A stretch of DNA of 64,000 nt. It comes from Arthrobacter sp. EpRS71. GTDB taxonomy: Bacteria; Actinomycetota; Actinomycetes; Actinomycetales; Micrococcaceae. Location of the stretch: positions 372,001 to 436,000 of the forward strand of contig NZ_LNUV01000004.1 of the NCBI RefSeq assembly GCF_001512285.1. The letters run 5' to 3'. Each line of letters begins with the position of its first letter. The first letter of the stretch is position 1. Positions 1 to 6,857 of this stretch are shown one piece after another. The notes under the pieces are model-generated. The model had not been told where the DNA came from. It saw nothing but the letters and a program-made list of their open reading frames with translations, and searched no databases. A program made the translations under genes and the position numbers.

Positions 1-1
1 G

Positions 2-466
2 ATCACCAGTGACACCAGCGCCGTGGCCGCGGTTGAAGACGATTCGATGCCGGCCCCCGATGAATGTAAGCCGTGGGATGGGGCAAGCGTCTGGCCCGGG
101 GGTTACATCCGGTCCTTGGAGATGCGCATTGGCGAGGGACACCGTCCGGGATCGGGCAAGGTGTGGATCCGGACGTCCCATCCGCTCACAGATCAAAATG
201 ACAGTACTGAGCTGGCCCGTTTGATGGGTTTGGTTGACACGGCCAATGGGATCGCGGCCCGTGTTCCGCCTGGAGAAAACAGCTATATCTTCCCGAACGT
301 GGACCTGCAGATCCATATGTACAGGGCGCCGGCTGGTGAATGGTTGGGCTTGGACAACAAAGTGTCCTTTGGTGCCGATGGCATCGGCCTGACCTCCACC
401 GTTCTCCATGACCTCAACGGACCCTTTGGTCGCGCCGAGCAGATCCTGACCTTGAGGAAAAGCTAA
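2..466 (+). CDS. Thioesterase family protein, C-terminal part (5' end outside window)
   Basis: The reading frame is open from base 2 to a TAA at 464-466, so the true start lies upstream of the window; the GTG at 23 is in frame but unlikely to be the start. The visible ~154 residues resemble the second hot-dog half of the TesB-like acyl-CoA thioesterase superfamily: a W-x-R segment followed by a helix (ELARLMGLVDTANG), then strands ending in a short T-x-L-H-D-L-x-G-P-F-G-R-A-E-Q tail typical of these proteins. Such enzymes hydrolyse acyl-CoA thioesters; the substrate cannot be told from this. The stop overlaps the ATG of the next gene by one base (TAATG), so the two are probably co-translated. 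Confidence 0.6.
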   Translation: MTSDTSAVAAVEDDSMPAPDECKPWDGASVWPGGYIRSLEMRIGEGHRPGSGKVWIRTSHPLTDQNDSTELARLMGLVDTANGIAARVPPGENSYIFPNVDLQIHMYRAPAGEWLGLDNKVSFGADGIGLTSTVLHDLNGPFGRAEQILTLRKS

Positions 467-1215
467 TGGGCGTCCCGGAACCAGGTTCCCGCCAGCTAAC
501 GGCCTACCGCCAAAACGAATCCATGGGCGCGGCGGCAGACCTCGATTTTGCCTTGGAGCTGCTTCAGCGTGCCCGTCACGGCAAGCTTGGCCCGTCTCTT
601 CGCCTGTACCGGCCGCAGCCTACCGTCGCTTTCGGTCAGCGCGATGCGAACCTGCCTGGTTTTCAGGCTGCGGAGGAGGCTTGCCGGAAGCTCGGCTTCG
701 AGCCCCTCATTCGGAAAGCCGGGGGCCGCGCTGCTGCATACCATCAAGGGACCTTGGTGATCGACCACATCGAACCTCATCCTGATGCGATCGTTCGTGC
801 CAAGGCCCGCTTTTCGGAGTTTGGTGAGCTGCTGGCCGGTGCGCTCCGCAGTGTGGGTGTTCATGCCGCCGTCGGTGAGATTCCTGGGGAGTATTGTCCT
901 GGGGAGTTCAGCGTTCATGGCGAGGACCCTGATTTCCCTGCGCACCGCATCAAGCTCATTGGCACTGCCCAGCGGGTCGTTTCCGGAGGCTGGCTTTTCA
1001 GTTCCGTGATTGTGGTGGAAGATTCCAAACCCATCCGCGAGGTCCTGGCAGCGAGTTACTCGGCGCTCGGCTTGGACTGGGATCCTGCCACGGCCGGGGC
1101 AGCCAATGACCTGCTACCGCATCTGGATGTTCAGACTGTTGAGGACGCCGTGATTGAGGCTTACCGCGGGTACGCGGACGTCGTCGACGGCGACTTCCGC
1201 AGTCTGGTGGGGTAA
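466..1215 (+). CDS. Lipoate-protein ligase / octanoyltransferase-fold protein
   Basis: 249 residues of the biotin/lipoate A/B protein ligase fold. Visible family marks are an R-K-A-G-G-R-A-x3-H segment near residues 83-95 (the RRxTGGxxxxH ligand loop), a C-P-G-E-F-S-V segment near 146 that sits where LipM-type octanoyltransferases carry their catalytic cysteine, and K-L-I-G-T-A-Q near 164 (the KxxGxA lysine loop). It could transfer octanoate or lipoate to lipoyl domains, or use another acyl group. Classic GGG and CFxxPS motifs are modified, so the exact reaction is uncertain. ATG at 466 overlaps the upstream thioesterase stop. The TAA stop is inside a strong hairpin. Confidence 0.7.
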   Translation: MGVPEPGSRQLTAYRQNESMGAAADLDFALELLQRARHGKLGPSLRLYRPQPTVAFGQRDANLPGFQAAEEACRKLGFEPLIRKAGGRAAAYHQGTLVIDHIEPHPDAIVRAKARFSEFGELLAGALRSVGVHAAVGEIPGEYCPGEFSVHGEDPDFPAHRIKLIGTAQRVVSGGWLFSSVIVVEDSKPIREVLAASYSALGLDWDPATAGAANDLLPHLDVQTVEDAVIEAYRGYADVVDGDFRSLVG

Positions 1216-1237
1216 GGGGCAAACCCCACCAGACTGC
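1199..1237. terminator. Hairpin terminator between convergent genes
   Basis: Perfect 15-bp inverted repeat (1199-1213 with 1223-1237) around a 9-base loop. The loop side of the left arm contains the TAA stop of the ligase-fold gene. No T-run follows on either strand, as is common for actinobacterial terminators. It can serve both the plus-strand gene and the minus-strand mycothiol cluster ending at 1256. Confidence 0.75.
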
Positions 1238-1255
1238 AGAGGTACCTCGGGTGCG

Positions 1256-1894
1256 TCAGTGCCCGCGGGCGATCCATTCATCCAGGTGCGGCTTTTCAGC
1301 GCCGATGGTGGTGGAATCACCGTGCCCTGTGAGGACCACGGTTTCCTCCGGCAAGGCGAGCAGCTTGGTCCGGATGGACTCGATGATGGTGGGGAAATCG
1401 CTGTAGGAGCGTCCCGTCGCGCCGGGTCCGCCTTGGAAAAGCGTGTCTCCGCTGAAGAGTGTTTCATTGCCGGCCAGGTGGAATGACACGGACCCGGGCG
1501 AGTGGCCGGGAGTGTGGATCGCTTTCAACGTTGCGCCGGCAACAGTGAACTCGTCGCCGTCCACGATCGCCACATCCGGTTCGACGTCGGGGAACACTGC
1601 CTTCCACAACATCCAGTCTTCCTGGTGCAGGTGGATGGGCGCTGTGACGAGGTCCCGGAACGCGCCCGCGGAACTGATGTGGTCATCATGGCCGTGCGTC
1701 AGCAAGATGGCTTTGACGGTTCGGCCACCCACGGCCTGGCGAATTGCTTCGGGGTTGTGGGCGGGGTCGATGACGATGCATTCTGAGTCGTCGCCGATGA
1801 TCCAGACGTTGTTGTCCACGTCCCAGGTTCCGCCGTCGAGGGAGAACGTCCCGGAGGTGACGACGCGATCTATGGTGACGTTGCCGGCGCTCAC
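1256..1894 (-). CDS. MBL-fold metallo-hydrolase, linked to mycothiol formaldehyde dehydrogenase
   Basis: 212 residues. The metallo-beta-lactamase metal motif T-H-G-H-D-D-H is at residues 66-72, followed by H-T-P-G-H-S-P-G near 128-135, S-G-D-T-L-F near 150 and a terminal G-H-G near 193: a complete glyoxalase II-like dinuclear zinc site. The GTG start (1894-1892) overlaps the TGA of the dehydrogenase gene by four bases, so the two are translationally coupled. The same pairing (mscR followed by an MBL gene) is known in mycobacteria. The inferred role is hydrolysis of the S-formylmycothiol, or a related mycothiol thioester, produced by the dehydrogenase; sequence alone does not fix the substrate. 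Confidence 0.85.
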   Translation of the reverse strand: MSAGNVTIDRVVTSGTFSLDGGTWDVDNNVWIIGDDSECIVIDPAHNPEAIRQAVGGRTVKAILLTHGHDDHISSAGAFRDLVTAPIHLHQEDWMLWKAVFPDVEPDVAIVDGDEFTVAGATLKAIHTPGHSPGSVSFHLAGNETLFSGDTLFQGGPGATGRSYSDFPTIIESIRTKLLALPEETVVLTGHGDSTTIGAEKPHLDEWIARGH

Positions 1895-2976
1895 AGCTCA
1901 ACCACCGATCGGAGGACAGCGCCATCGTGCATCTTGTCGAACGCTTCTTCCACCTGGTTGATGGTGATGCGCTCGGTGACAAAGGCGTCCAGGTCCAGCT
2001 TGCCCTGTTTGTACAGGTCCACCAGCATGGGGAAGTCCCGGGAGGGCAGGCAGTCGCCGTACCAGGATGACTTGAGTGATCCGCCGCGGCCGAAAACATC
2101 CAGCAGCGGCAGTTCCAAGGTCATCTCCGGCGTGGGGACACCAACCAGGACAACGGTGCCTGCGAGGTCGCGGGCGTAGAACGCCTGCTTATAGGTTTCG
2201 GGACGTCCGACGGCGTCAATCACCACGTCTGCGCCGAAGCCACCTGTCAGAGCCCTGATTTCTTCAATGGGGTCGTTTGCGGATGAATCCACGGTGTGTG
2301 TTGCGCCGAGTTCCTTGGCGCGCTCGAGCTTCTTGGCGTCGATGTCCACGGCGATGATGGTGGTGGCGCCTGCGAGCGCGGCGCCGGCGATGGCTGCTAC
2401 GCCCACTCCGCCGCAGCCGATCACGGCTACGGAGTCGCCTCGCTTGACGTTGCCGGTGTTGAGCGCTGCGCCCAGCCCTGCCATGACGCCGCAGCCGAGG
2501 AGCCCCACCGCGGCGGCATCGGCGTCGGGGTCTACCTTGGTGCATTGCCCGGCGGCGACCAGGGTCTTTTCGATGAAGGCGCCGATGCCGAGGGCCGGTG
2601 AGAGTTCCGTGCCGTCTTCGAGTGTCATCTTTTGGGTGGCGTTGTGGGTGTTGAAGCAGTACTGGGCCTGGCCGCGGTTGCAGGCCCGGCAGTTGCCGCA
2701 GACTGCGCGCCAGTTGAGGACCACGCGGTCGCCCGGGGCTACGTCGGTGACATCTGGGCCGACTGCGCTGACGACCCCGGTGGCTTCATGGCCAAGCAGG
2801 AAGGGGAAATCGTCGCTGATGCCGCCGAGTTTGTAGTGGAGGTCGGTGTGGCAGACGCCGCTGGTGAGAATGTCCACCAAGGCTTCGCCGGGGCCGGGTT
2901 CGGGAACCAGAATGGTTTCTAGTGTTGCGGGCGCGCCTTTGGAGCGGACGACGACACCTTTGACTGCGTGGACCAT
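1891..2976 (-). CDS. mscR: S-(hydroxymethyl)mycothiol dehydrogenase
   Basis: 361-residue zinc-dependent medium-chain dehydrogenase. Catalytic zinc ligands are C42 and H63 (with E64), structural zinc ligands are C93, C96, C99 and C107, and a Rossmann G-C-G-G-V-G signature lies near residue 188. Length and overall sequence match mycothiol-dependent formaldehyde dehydrogenase, which oxidises the formaldehyde-mycothiol adduct with NAD+ and also reduces S-nitrosomycothiol. It starts at ATG with an AAGGGAA ribosome-binding site. A mycoredoxin gene lies upstream and an MBL hydrolase overlaps downstream, which supports a thiol-dependent detoxification unit acting in the cytoplasm. Confidence 0.9.
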   Translation of the reverse strand: MVHAVKGVVVRSKGAPATLETILVPEPGPGEALVDILTSGVCHTDLHYKLGGISDDFPFLLGHEATGVVSAVGPDVTDVAPGDRVVLNWRAVCGNCRACNRGQAQYCFNTHNATQKMTLEDGTELSPALGIGAFIEKTLVAAGQCTKVDPDADAAAVGLLGCGVMAGLGAALNTGNVKRGDSVAVIGCGGVGVAAIAGAALAGATTIIAVDIDAKKLERAKELGATHTVDSSANDPIEEIRALTGGFGADVVIDAVGRPETYKQAFYARDLAGTVVLVGVPTPEMTLELPLLDVFGRGGSLKSSWYGDCLPSRDFPMLVDLYKQGKLDLDAFVTERITINQVEEAFDKMHDGAVLRSVVEL

Positions 2977-3004
2977 GGAGATGTTCCCTTCGGGCTAACG
3001 GGGG

Positions 3005-3038
3005 AGCGGGTCCTGCTTTAAAGCAAAAGGGGCCCGCT
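3005..3038 (-). terminator. Hairpin between mycoredoxin and mscR
   Basis: Arms 3005-3013 and 3030-3038 pair over 9 bp with one G-T pair, enclosing a 12-base perfect palindrome (TGCTTTAAAGCA, 3014-3025). It lies 80 bases past the mycoredoxin stop and about 30 bases before the mscR start on the minus strand. It may terminate or attenuate transcription between the two genes, or be an operator for mscR. Confidence 0.45.
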
Positions 3039-3119
3039 ACGGATTCCCATTCTGTCTATCACAGGTGGCAGACAGAGTGGGATTATTCCGTGCGGGCCCA
3101 ACAGCATGGCCGAGGCAGT

Positions 3120-3377
3120 TTACGCGGCGAGGCGGCTCTCAACCTCGGAAGCGGACGGGTTGGTGGCCGCGGTTCCGTCAGGGAAAAGCACGGTGGGGAC
3201 GGTGCGGTTGCCTCCGTTGAGCTGCTCGACGAGTTCGGCAGTGCCATCTACTTCTTCGATGTTGATCTCGGTGTAGCCGATGCCCTTGGCGTCCAGCTGC
3301 TTCTTGAGGCGGTTGCAGTAACCGCACCAGGTGGTTGAGAACATGGTGATGGTGCCGGAGTCGGGAGTGAAGTCCAC
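3120..3377 (-). CDS. mrx1: Mycoredoxin (glutaredoxin-like, CGYC active site)
   Basis: 85 residues with a thioredoxin/glutaredoxin fold. The W-C-G-Y-C active site has cysteines at 18 and 21. The N-G-G-N-R-T-V-P-T-V segment near residues 54-63 holds the cis-proline, followed by D-G and a T-N-P-S-A-S-E-V end typical of actinobacterial mycoredoxin-1. These proteins reduce mixed disulfides between proteins and mycothiol. It is the first gene of a minus-strand mycothiol group with mscR and an MBL hydrolase, but a hairpin separates it from mscR, so independent transcription is possible. Confidence 0.9.
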   Translation of the reverse strand: MDFTPDSGTITMFSTTWCGYCNRLKKQLDAKGIGYTEINIEEVDGTAELVEQLNGGNRTVPTVLFPDGTAATNPSASEVESRLAA

Positions 3378-3529
3378 AGAGCTCTCCTCGGTTGTGGTTC
3401 GTTGTGCACTGGATCTTTCGTTGGTATCAACGGTAACCCGCGTCCGAATAATTCCCGTTCAGACGCGAAGCAGGGTTACGTCACATGCCTGTGCTGGTGC
3501 GTTCTGCGAGGAAAGGGCAGACTGTTGCC

Positions 3530-4294
3530 ATGTGTGGACGTTATGTGATGGCCCGTGCGGTGGGGGATCTGCTCGCCGATTTTGACGCCGAACTCGAGAA
3601 GGACATTGCCCTGGAGAAATCCTGGAATGTGGCTCCGACTGATGCCGTTCCCATCGTGTTGGAGAGGCTGATTGACGAGGACGTGAAACGGCAGCTCCAT
3701 GTGGCGAAGTGGGGGCTGGTGCCCTCGTGGGCGAAGGATTCCAAGGGCGGTGCCCGGCTGATCAACGCTCGAAGCGAGACACTGTTGGAGAAGCCTTCCT
3801 TCAAGAAGGCCGCGGTGGCCAGGCGCTGCGCGGTTCCTGCTGATGGCTATTACGAATGGAAGAAGGGCGAGGGCAAGAACAAGCAGCCGTATTACGTGCA
3901 CCCGGGAGATGGCCAAGGCTTGGTCTTCGCAGGCTTGTACGAGTGGTGGCGTGACCAGTCAGCTTCTGATGATGACCCTGCCCGTTGGTTGTTGTCCATG
4001 TCCATCCTGACCGCGGACACCCCTACGGCCGAGTCGGCCAGGTCCCGGCGCAGCGCTTCAGTTTTTGATGAACTGACCGCCCTCCATGACCGTGTTCCTT
4101 TGCCTATGAGCAGAGAGACAATGGAAGCCTGGTTGGATCCGCGCGAGAAGGACGCCGAAGGGCTGGTGGAGCTGGTCCGCTCCAGGGCACACGATGCCGC
4201 AGCTGCGTGGACACTGGACCCGGTGGGTGCCGCGGTGGGAAATGTCCGGAACAATTCACCGGAACTCATTGAGCCGGTGGAAGGCCTTTTCTAG
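3530..4294 (+). CDS. SRAP-domain abasic-site crosslinking protein (HMCES/YedK family)
   Basis: I place the start at ATG 3530, not at the upstream in-frame start at 3485, because the family needs Met-Cys-Gly-Arg at the N-terminus: Cys2 becomes the N-terminal nucleophile that forms a thiazolidine with abasic sites in single-stranded DNA. A GGAAAGGG ribosome-binding site precedes 3530. The 254-residue product has N-A-R-S-E-T near 76, a C-A-V-P-A-D-G-Y-Y-E-W block near 97 with the catalytic glutamate, and L-H-D-R-V-P near 185 with the histidine. It is cytosolic and protects ssDNA lesions. I see no LexA-type box directly upstream. It diverges from the mycoredoxin gene. Confidence 0.9.
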   Translation: MCGRYVMARAVGDLLADFDAELEKDIALEKSWNVAPTDAVPIVLERLIDEDVKRQLHVAKWGLVPSWAKDSKGGARLINARSETLLEKPSFKKAAVARRCAVPADGYYEWKKGEGKNKQPYYVHPGDGQGLVFAGLYEWWRDQSASDDDPARWLLSMSILTADTPTAESARSRRSASVFDELTALHDRVPLPMSRETMEAWLDPREKDAEGLVELVRSRAHDAAAAWTLDPVGAAVGNVRNNSPELIEPVEGLF

Positions 4295-4311
4295 AGGTTA
4301 GAGCTTAGAAC

Positions 4312-4701
4312 TTAGAGCGCCTCGGTGACCGGTACTCCGGACTGGAACTCCCGTCCGTCCGCTTCGCTGAAGCCCGTCATGACGTGACCCTTGCTCAGCC
4401 CATGGATGGCCGACATGGGAAAGTTGCCCGTGATGACGTTGCCCGAGTGCTCCACGCCCTTGATGTCATAGTTTTCCTCGGCACTGAGGGAGTGGTTGAA
4501 GGAGTAGAACGAGATCGCCTCGCCGTTCATGAATTCGATGCCGAGCCTGCGTTGTGAGGAATAGTCCTCGCTGGCAGCAACAAGGCCCACGACGTAAGCG
4601 CCGGAGCCTGGTATGTTGCCGTCGATTTCGAACCTTGCCACAAGGTTGTCTTCTTCGGCGGAGATGTTGACCTGCTTCAGGAGTGCGTCATTGGTGCTCA
4701 T
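4312..4701 (-). CDS. Hypothetical protein, 129 aa
   Basis: Not recognised. The open frame runs back to 4797, but that part overlaps the TetR gene, so I use the ATG at 4701 (M-S-T-N-D-A-L). The product is acidic, has no membrane segment and no signal peptide, and reads as mostly beta-strand: F-E-I-D-G-N-I-P-G-S-G-A-Y-V-V-G-L-V-A near residue 27, then F-x-F-N-H-S-L-S and a G-N-F-P segment. It lies 17 bases from the convergent SRAP gene and just downstream of the TetR gene on the same strand, so co-transcription with the regulator is possible. No function is assigned. Confidence 0.55.
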   Translation of the reverse strand: MSTNDALLKQVNISAEEDNLVARFEIDGNIPGSGAYVVGLVAASEDYSSQRRLGIEFMNGEAISFYSFNHSLSAEENYDIKGVEHSGNVITGNFPMSAIHGLSKGHVMTGFSEADGREFQSGVPVTEAL

Positions 4702-4747
4702 TCCACAATCCTGCTCTGTGGACAGGCTGCCGTCCACCCCTTGACTT

Positions 4748-5284
4748 TCAGCCCTCCAGGAGGCGCAGGATGCTGCGTGCCACTGCGGCGGTGTCAATGT
4801 CCTGCCCTTTCCTGGCTGTCAGCAGGTGGAGGGCCAGGCCGTCACTGTAGTCGGAGATTGCTTCCGCCCGGCTGCGTGCTTCAGCTATGCCCATTGACTC
4901 GAGCAGTTGCGCCAGGGCCTGTACCAGCCGCTCGTGTCCGGCAGCGACCACTTCGGGTTGGTCGAGGGCGAAAACGAACCGGGCCCGGGTGAGTTCGGCG
5001 TTTTCCCGCGCGAGTCCCATGACCGCTCCGGCGATCTGCTCCGCCAACGTGGCTACCGACGTCGGGATGTTCGTTCCGCCTTGCTGCAGCAGGAGGCGGT
5101 CACGTTCTTCAACGCGGTCGACGGCGGCGCCCATCAGCGCGGCACGGTTGCGGAAATAGTTCGAGGTAGTTCCGACGGCGACGCCGGCTTGGGCGTCGAC
5201 GGCCCGGTGGGTCAGTCCCTTGAGGCCCTTGGCGGAGACGACGGCGAGCGCGGCATCGGCAAGTTGAGTTCGTCGGTCTGGCAT
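4748..5284 (-). CDS. TetR family transcriptional regulator
   Basis: 178 residues. The N-terminal helix-turn-helix spans about residues 8-48 (A-A-L-A-V-V-x3-G-L-x-G-L-T-H-R-A-V-D-A-Q-A-G-V-A-V-G-T-T-S-N-Y-F-R-N-R), ending in the family's S-N-Y-F-x-N-R-x-A-L recognition helix and linker. The rest is an all-alpha ligand/dimer domain. It is divergent from a FAD monooxygenase with only 58 bases between the starts, and a palindrome lies in that gap. The usual arrangement would have this protein repress itself and the monooxygenase until a ligand binds; the ligand is unknown. Confidence 0.88.
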   Translation of the reverse strand: MPDRRTQLADAALAVVSAKGLKGLTHRAVDAQAGVAVGTTSNYFRNRAALMGAAVDRVEERDRLLLQQGGTNIPTSVATLAEQIAGAVMGLARENAELTRARFVFALDQPEVVAAGHERLVQALAQLLESMGIAEARSRAEAISDYSDGLALHLLTARKGQDIDTAAVARSILRLLEG

Positions 5285-5314
5285 GGCGAAAGTCTAGCTT
5301 CACCCCCTATCACC

Positions 5315-5328
5315 ACTACAAATGTAGT
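5315..5328. promoter_or_regulatory. Probable TetR operator
   Basis: Inverted repeat ACTACA-AA-TGTAGT in the gap between the tetR start (5284) and the monooxygenase start (5343). It directly precedes TACAGT (5331-5336), a reasonable -10 whose predicted start point falls on the ATG at 5343, so the monooxygenase mRNA may be leaderless and blocked by a repressor bound here. Confidence 0.5.
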
Positions 5329-5342
5329 AGTACAGTGTGCTC

Positions 5343-6392
5343 ATGGAAAGAGTGGACATCATTGGTGGAGGAATTGCCGGTCTGGCGCTCGCTGGGAGGC
5401 TGGACCCGGGCAGGTTTGACGTCACCGTGTATGAGCAACGCCCTGAACTCCCGGCAGTCGGGACAACTCTGGCTATGTGGCCGGCTGCCCAAAGGGCCTT
5501 GGCCGAGCTGGGGATCCTGGGGGCCGTGAGGAGTCGTGGGTCCATCATCAAGGCCGGAGCCCTCCGCAGCCCCTCCGGGGATCCCATGCTCTCCATGGAG
5601 GGAGAGGGGTTGGTGGGAGTGTCCCGGCCCGAACTACTGAGGCTGCTTGACTCTGCAGTTCCGGACACGGTGTCCAGGGTGACCGGGCGTGTGGACCGCC
5701 TACCGTCCGGCGCCTGGCTGACTGTGGGTGCGGATGGGGTCAAGAGCATTGTCCGACGCGACTTTTGGGGCCAGCGCAGTGCTGCCAGGCCTACCCCATT
5801 CCTTGCTGTCCGCGGAGTCATTCCCGGAACCCCCTCCGCTGAAGACATTGGCGAGTACTGGGGGAGGGGCGAGATTTTTGGCTTGGCACCCGCGGGTGAT
5901 GGAACCAACTGGTATGCCTCCTTCAGATCTGCCCTTGGTCCGGACAGGGTTGATGTCGCAGAAGCACTCGAGGTCACACGGACCCGGTATGCGGAATACT
6001 CACCAGCTGTTCTGAGTGTTCTTTCCACGGCAGCTCCGGGCAATTCACTGGCCCAGCGGATCTGGACTGCACCTCCCCTCAGGCGCTATGCGCAGGGCAA
6101 GGTGGTGTTACTCGGGGACGCCGCACACGCCATGACCCCCAATCTTGGCCGGGGTGCCTGCGAAGCTCTGATCGATGCTGTGAACCTGGGCAAGCTGCTG
6201 AACGAGCAGCCCTTGAAGGAAGCGCTCGCAGCCTATAACCGGGAACGGGTGGTGCGCACCCAACTACTGCGAGTGGCTTCTTCGCTCATGGGTGGCGTAG
6301 CCCTTGCCCAGGGTGCGCAACCTTGGCGCGATGCTCTGGTGAAGCAGGTGGGCAAGCGTTCCAAGTGGACCGGCGCTCGGAGCGGTACGTAG
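5343..6392 (+). CDS. FAD-dependent monooxygenase
   Basis: 349 residues of the class A flavoprotein monooxygenase family (salicylate/p-hydroxybenzoate hydroxylase type). The N-terminal dinucleotide fold G-G-G-I-A-G-L is within the first 15 residues, a G-A-D-G-V-K-S-x-V-R (DG) motif is near 130, and G-D-A-A-H-A-M-T-P-N-L-G-R-G-A near 258 contacts FAD ribityl and phosphate. A GTG at 5337 is in frame two codons upstream; ATG 5343 is preferred. No clear ribosome-binding site is present, consistent with a leaderless message. It would hydroxylate an aromatic or similar small molecule with NAD(P)H and O2. Divergence from tetR suggests inducible control by the substrate. Confidence 0.85.
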   Translation: MERVDIIGGGIAGLALAGRLDPGRFDVTVYEQRPELPAVGTTLAMWPAAQRALAELGILGAVRSRGSIIKAGALRSPSGDPMLSMEGEGLVGVSRPELLRLLDSAVPDTVSRVTGRVDRLPSGAWLTVGADGVKSIVRRDFWGQRSAARPTPFLAVRGVIPGTPSAEDIGEYWGRGEIFGLAPAGDGTNWYASFRSALGPDRVDVAEALEVTRTRYAEYSPAVLSVLSTAAPGNSLAQRIWTAPPLRRYAQGKVVLLGDAAHAMTPNLGRGACEALIDAVNLGKLLNEQPLKEALAAYNRERVVRTQLLRVASSLMGGVALAQGAQPWRDALVKQVGKRSKWTGARSGT

Positions 6393-6462
6393 GGGCCCGT
6401 GGGCTGGCGACGACCTGATCCATGGATAGGTTTTGCCCAGATCGCGGCGTAAACTGAATTAT

Positions 6463-6478
6463 TCGAACATACTTTCGA
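6463..6478. promoter_or_regulatory. LexA (SOS) box upstream of DUF6504-dnaE2
   Basis: TCGAAC-ATAC-TTTCGA matches the Gram-positive/actinobacterial SOS box TCGAAC-N4-GTTCGA at 11 of 12 fixed positions, with the correct 4-base spacer. It is 31 bases before the ATG of the DUF6504 gene. A weak TTGCCC (6433) / AATTAT (6457) promoter just upstream would place LexA over the start point. Confidence 0.75.
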
Positions 6479-6508
6479 ATAAGTTTTCAGGCGCGAAGAG
6501 GTGAAAAT

Positions 6509-6853
6509 ATGGGGCTGTTCAGTGAACCAATCAGCGTGAGCTGCACAGACGCAGGCCAGCCGCAGGAAGTCCAATGGAAAGGCACCCAGTACACAGTCGC
6601 CAACGAACCTGTGCGCTGGTACGAACGACGTCAATGGTGGCTTGAAGAAAGCCGCGCACCCTTGGGAAGCGGAGCCGGCCTGGTTGATCACGAGATCTGG
6701 CGGGTACAACTGCTGCCCTCCTCCGCTGAACCGGAAACCAGCCACTCCATCACCCTCGATCTGGTCCGGCACCTGGGCAGCGGACGGTGGAGACTCCTGC
6801 GCATCCACGACGCCGCACCAGCACGTGCAGTAGAACCCGACGAAGCAGCGTGA
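6509..6853 (+). CDS. DUF6504 family protein, SOS-operon partner of DnaE2
   Basis: 114 residues, with a GAAGAGGTG ribosome-binding site before ATG 6509. It is rich in tryptophan and arginine (V-R-W-Y-E-R-R-Q-W-W near 37-46, then W-R-V-Q-L-L) and ends in a D-L-V-R-H-L-x-S-G-R-W-R-L-L-R-I-H-D segment. This is the small actinobacterial protein often found beside dnaE2 and imuB-type genes. Its biochemical role is not known to me. It is five bases ahead of the polymerase start and shares the LexA box, so an accessory role in translesion synthesis is inferred from context only. Confidence 0.75.
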   Translation: MGLFSEPISVSCTDAGQPQEVQWKGTQYTVANEPVRWYERRQWWLEESRAPLGSGAGLVDHEIWRVQLLPSSAEPETSHSITLDLVRHLGSGRWRLLRIHDAAPARAVEPDEAA

Positions 6854-6857
6854 AACC

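Noticed and set aside
3433..3479. LexA box upstream of the SRAP gene
   Set aside because: There is a long imperfect inverted repeat and a GTTCAG, but the spacing and halves do not fit the SOS consensus.
4290..4320. TTAGAGC repeats between the SRAP and unknown genes
   Set aside because: Only two short copies in 17 intergenic bases; too little to call a repeat element or terminator.
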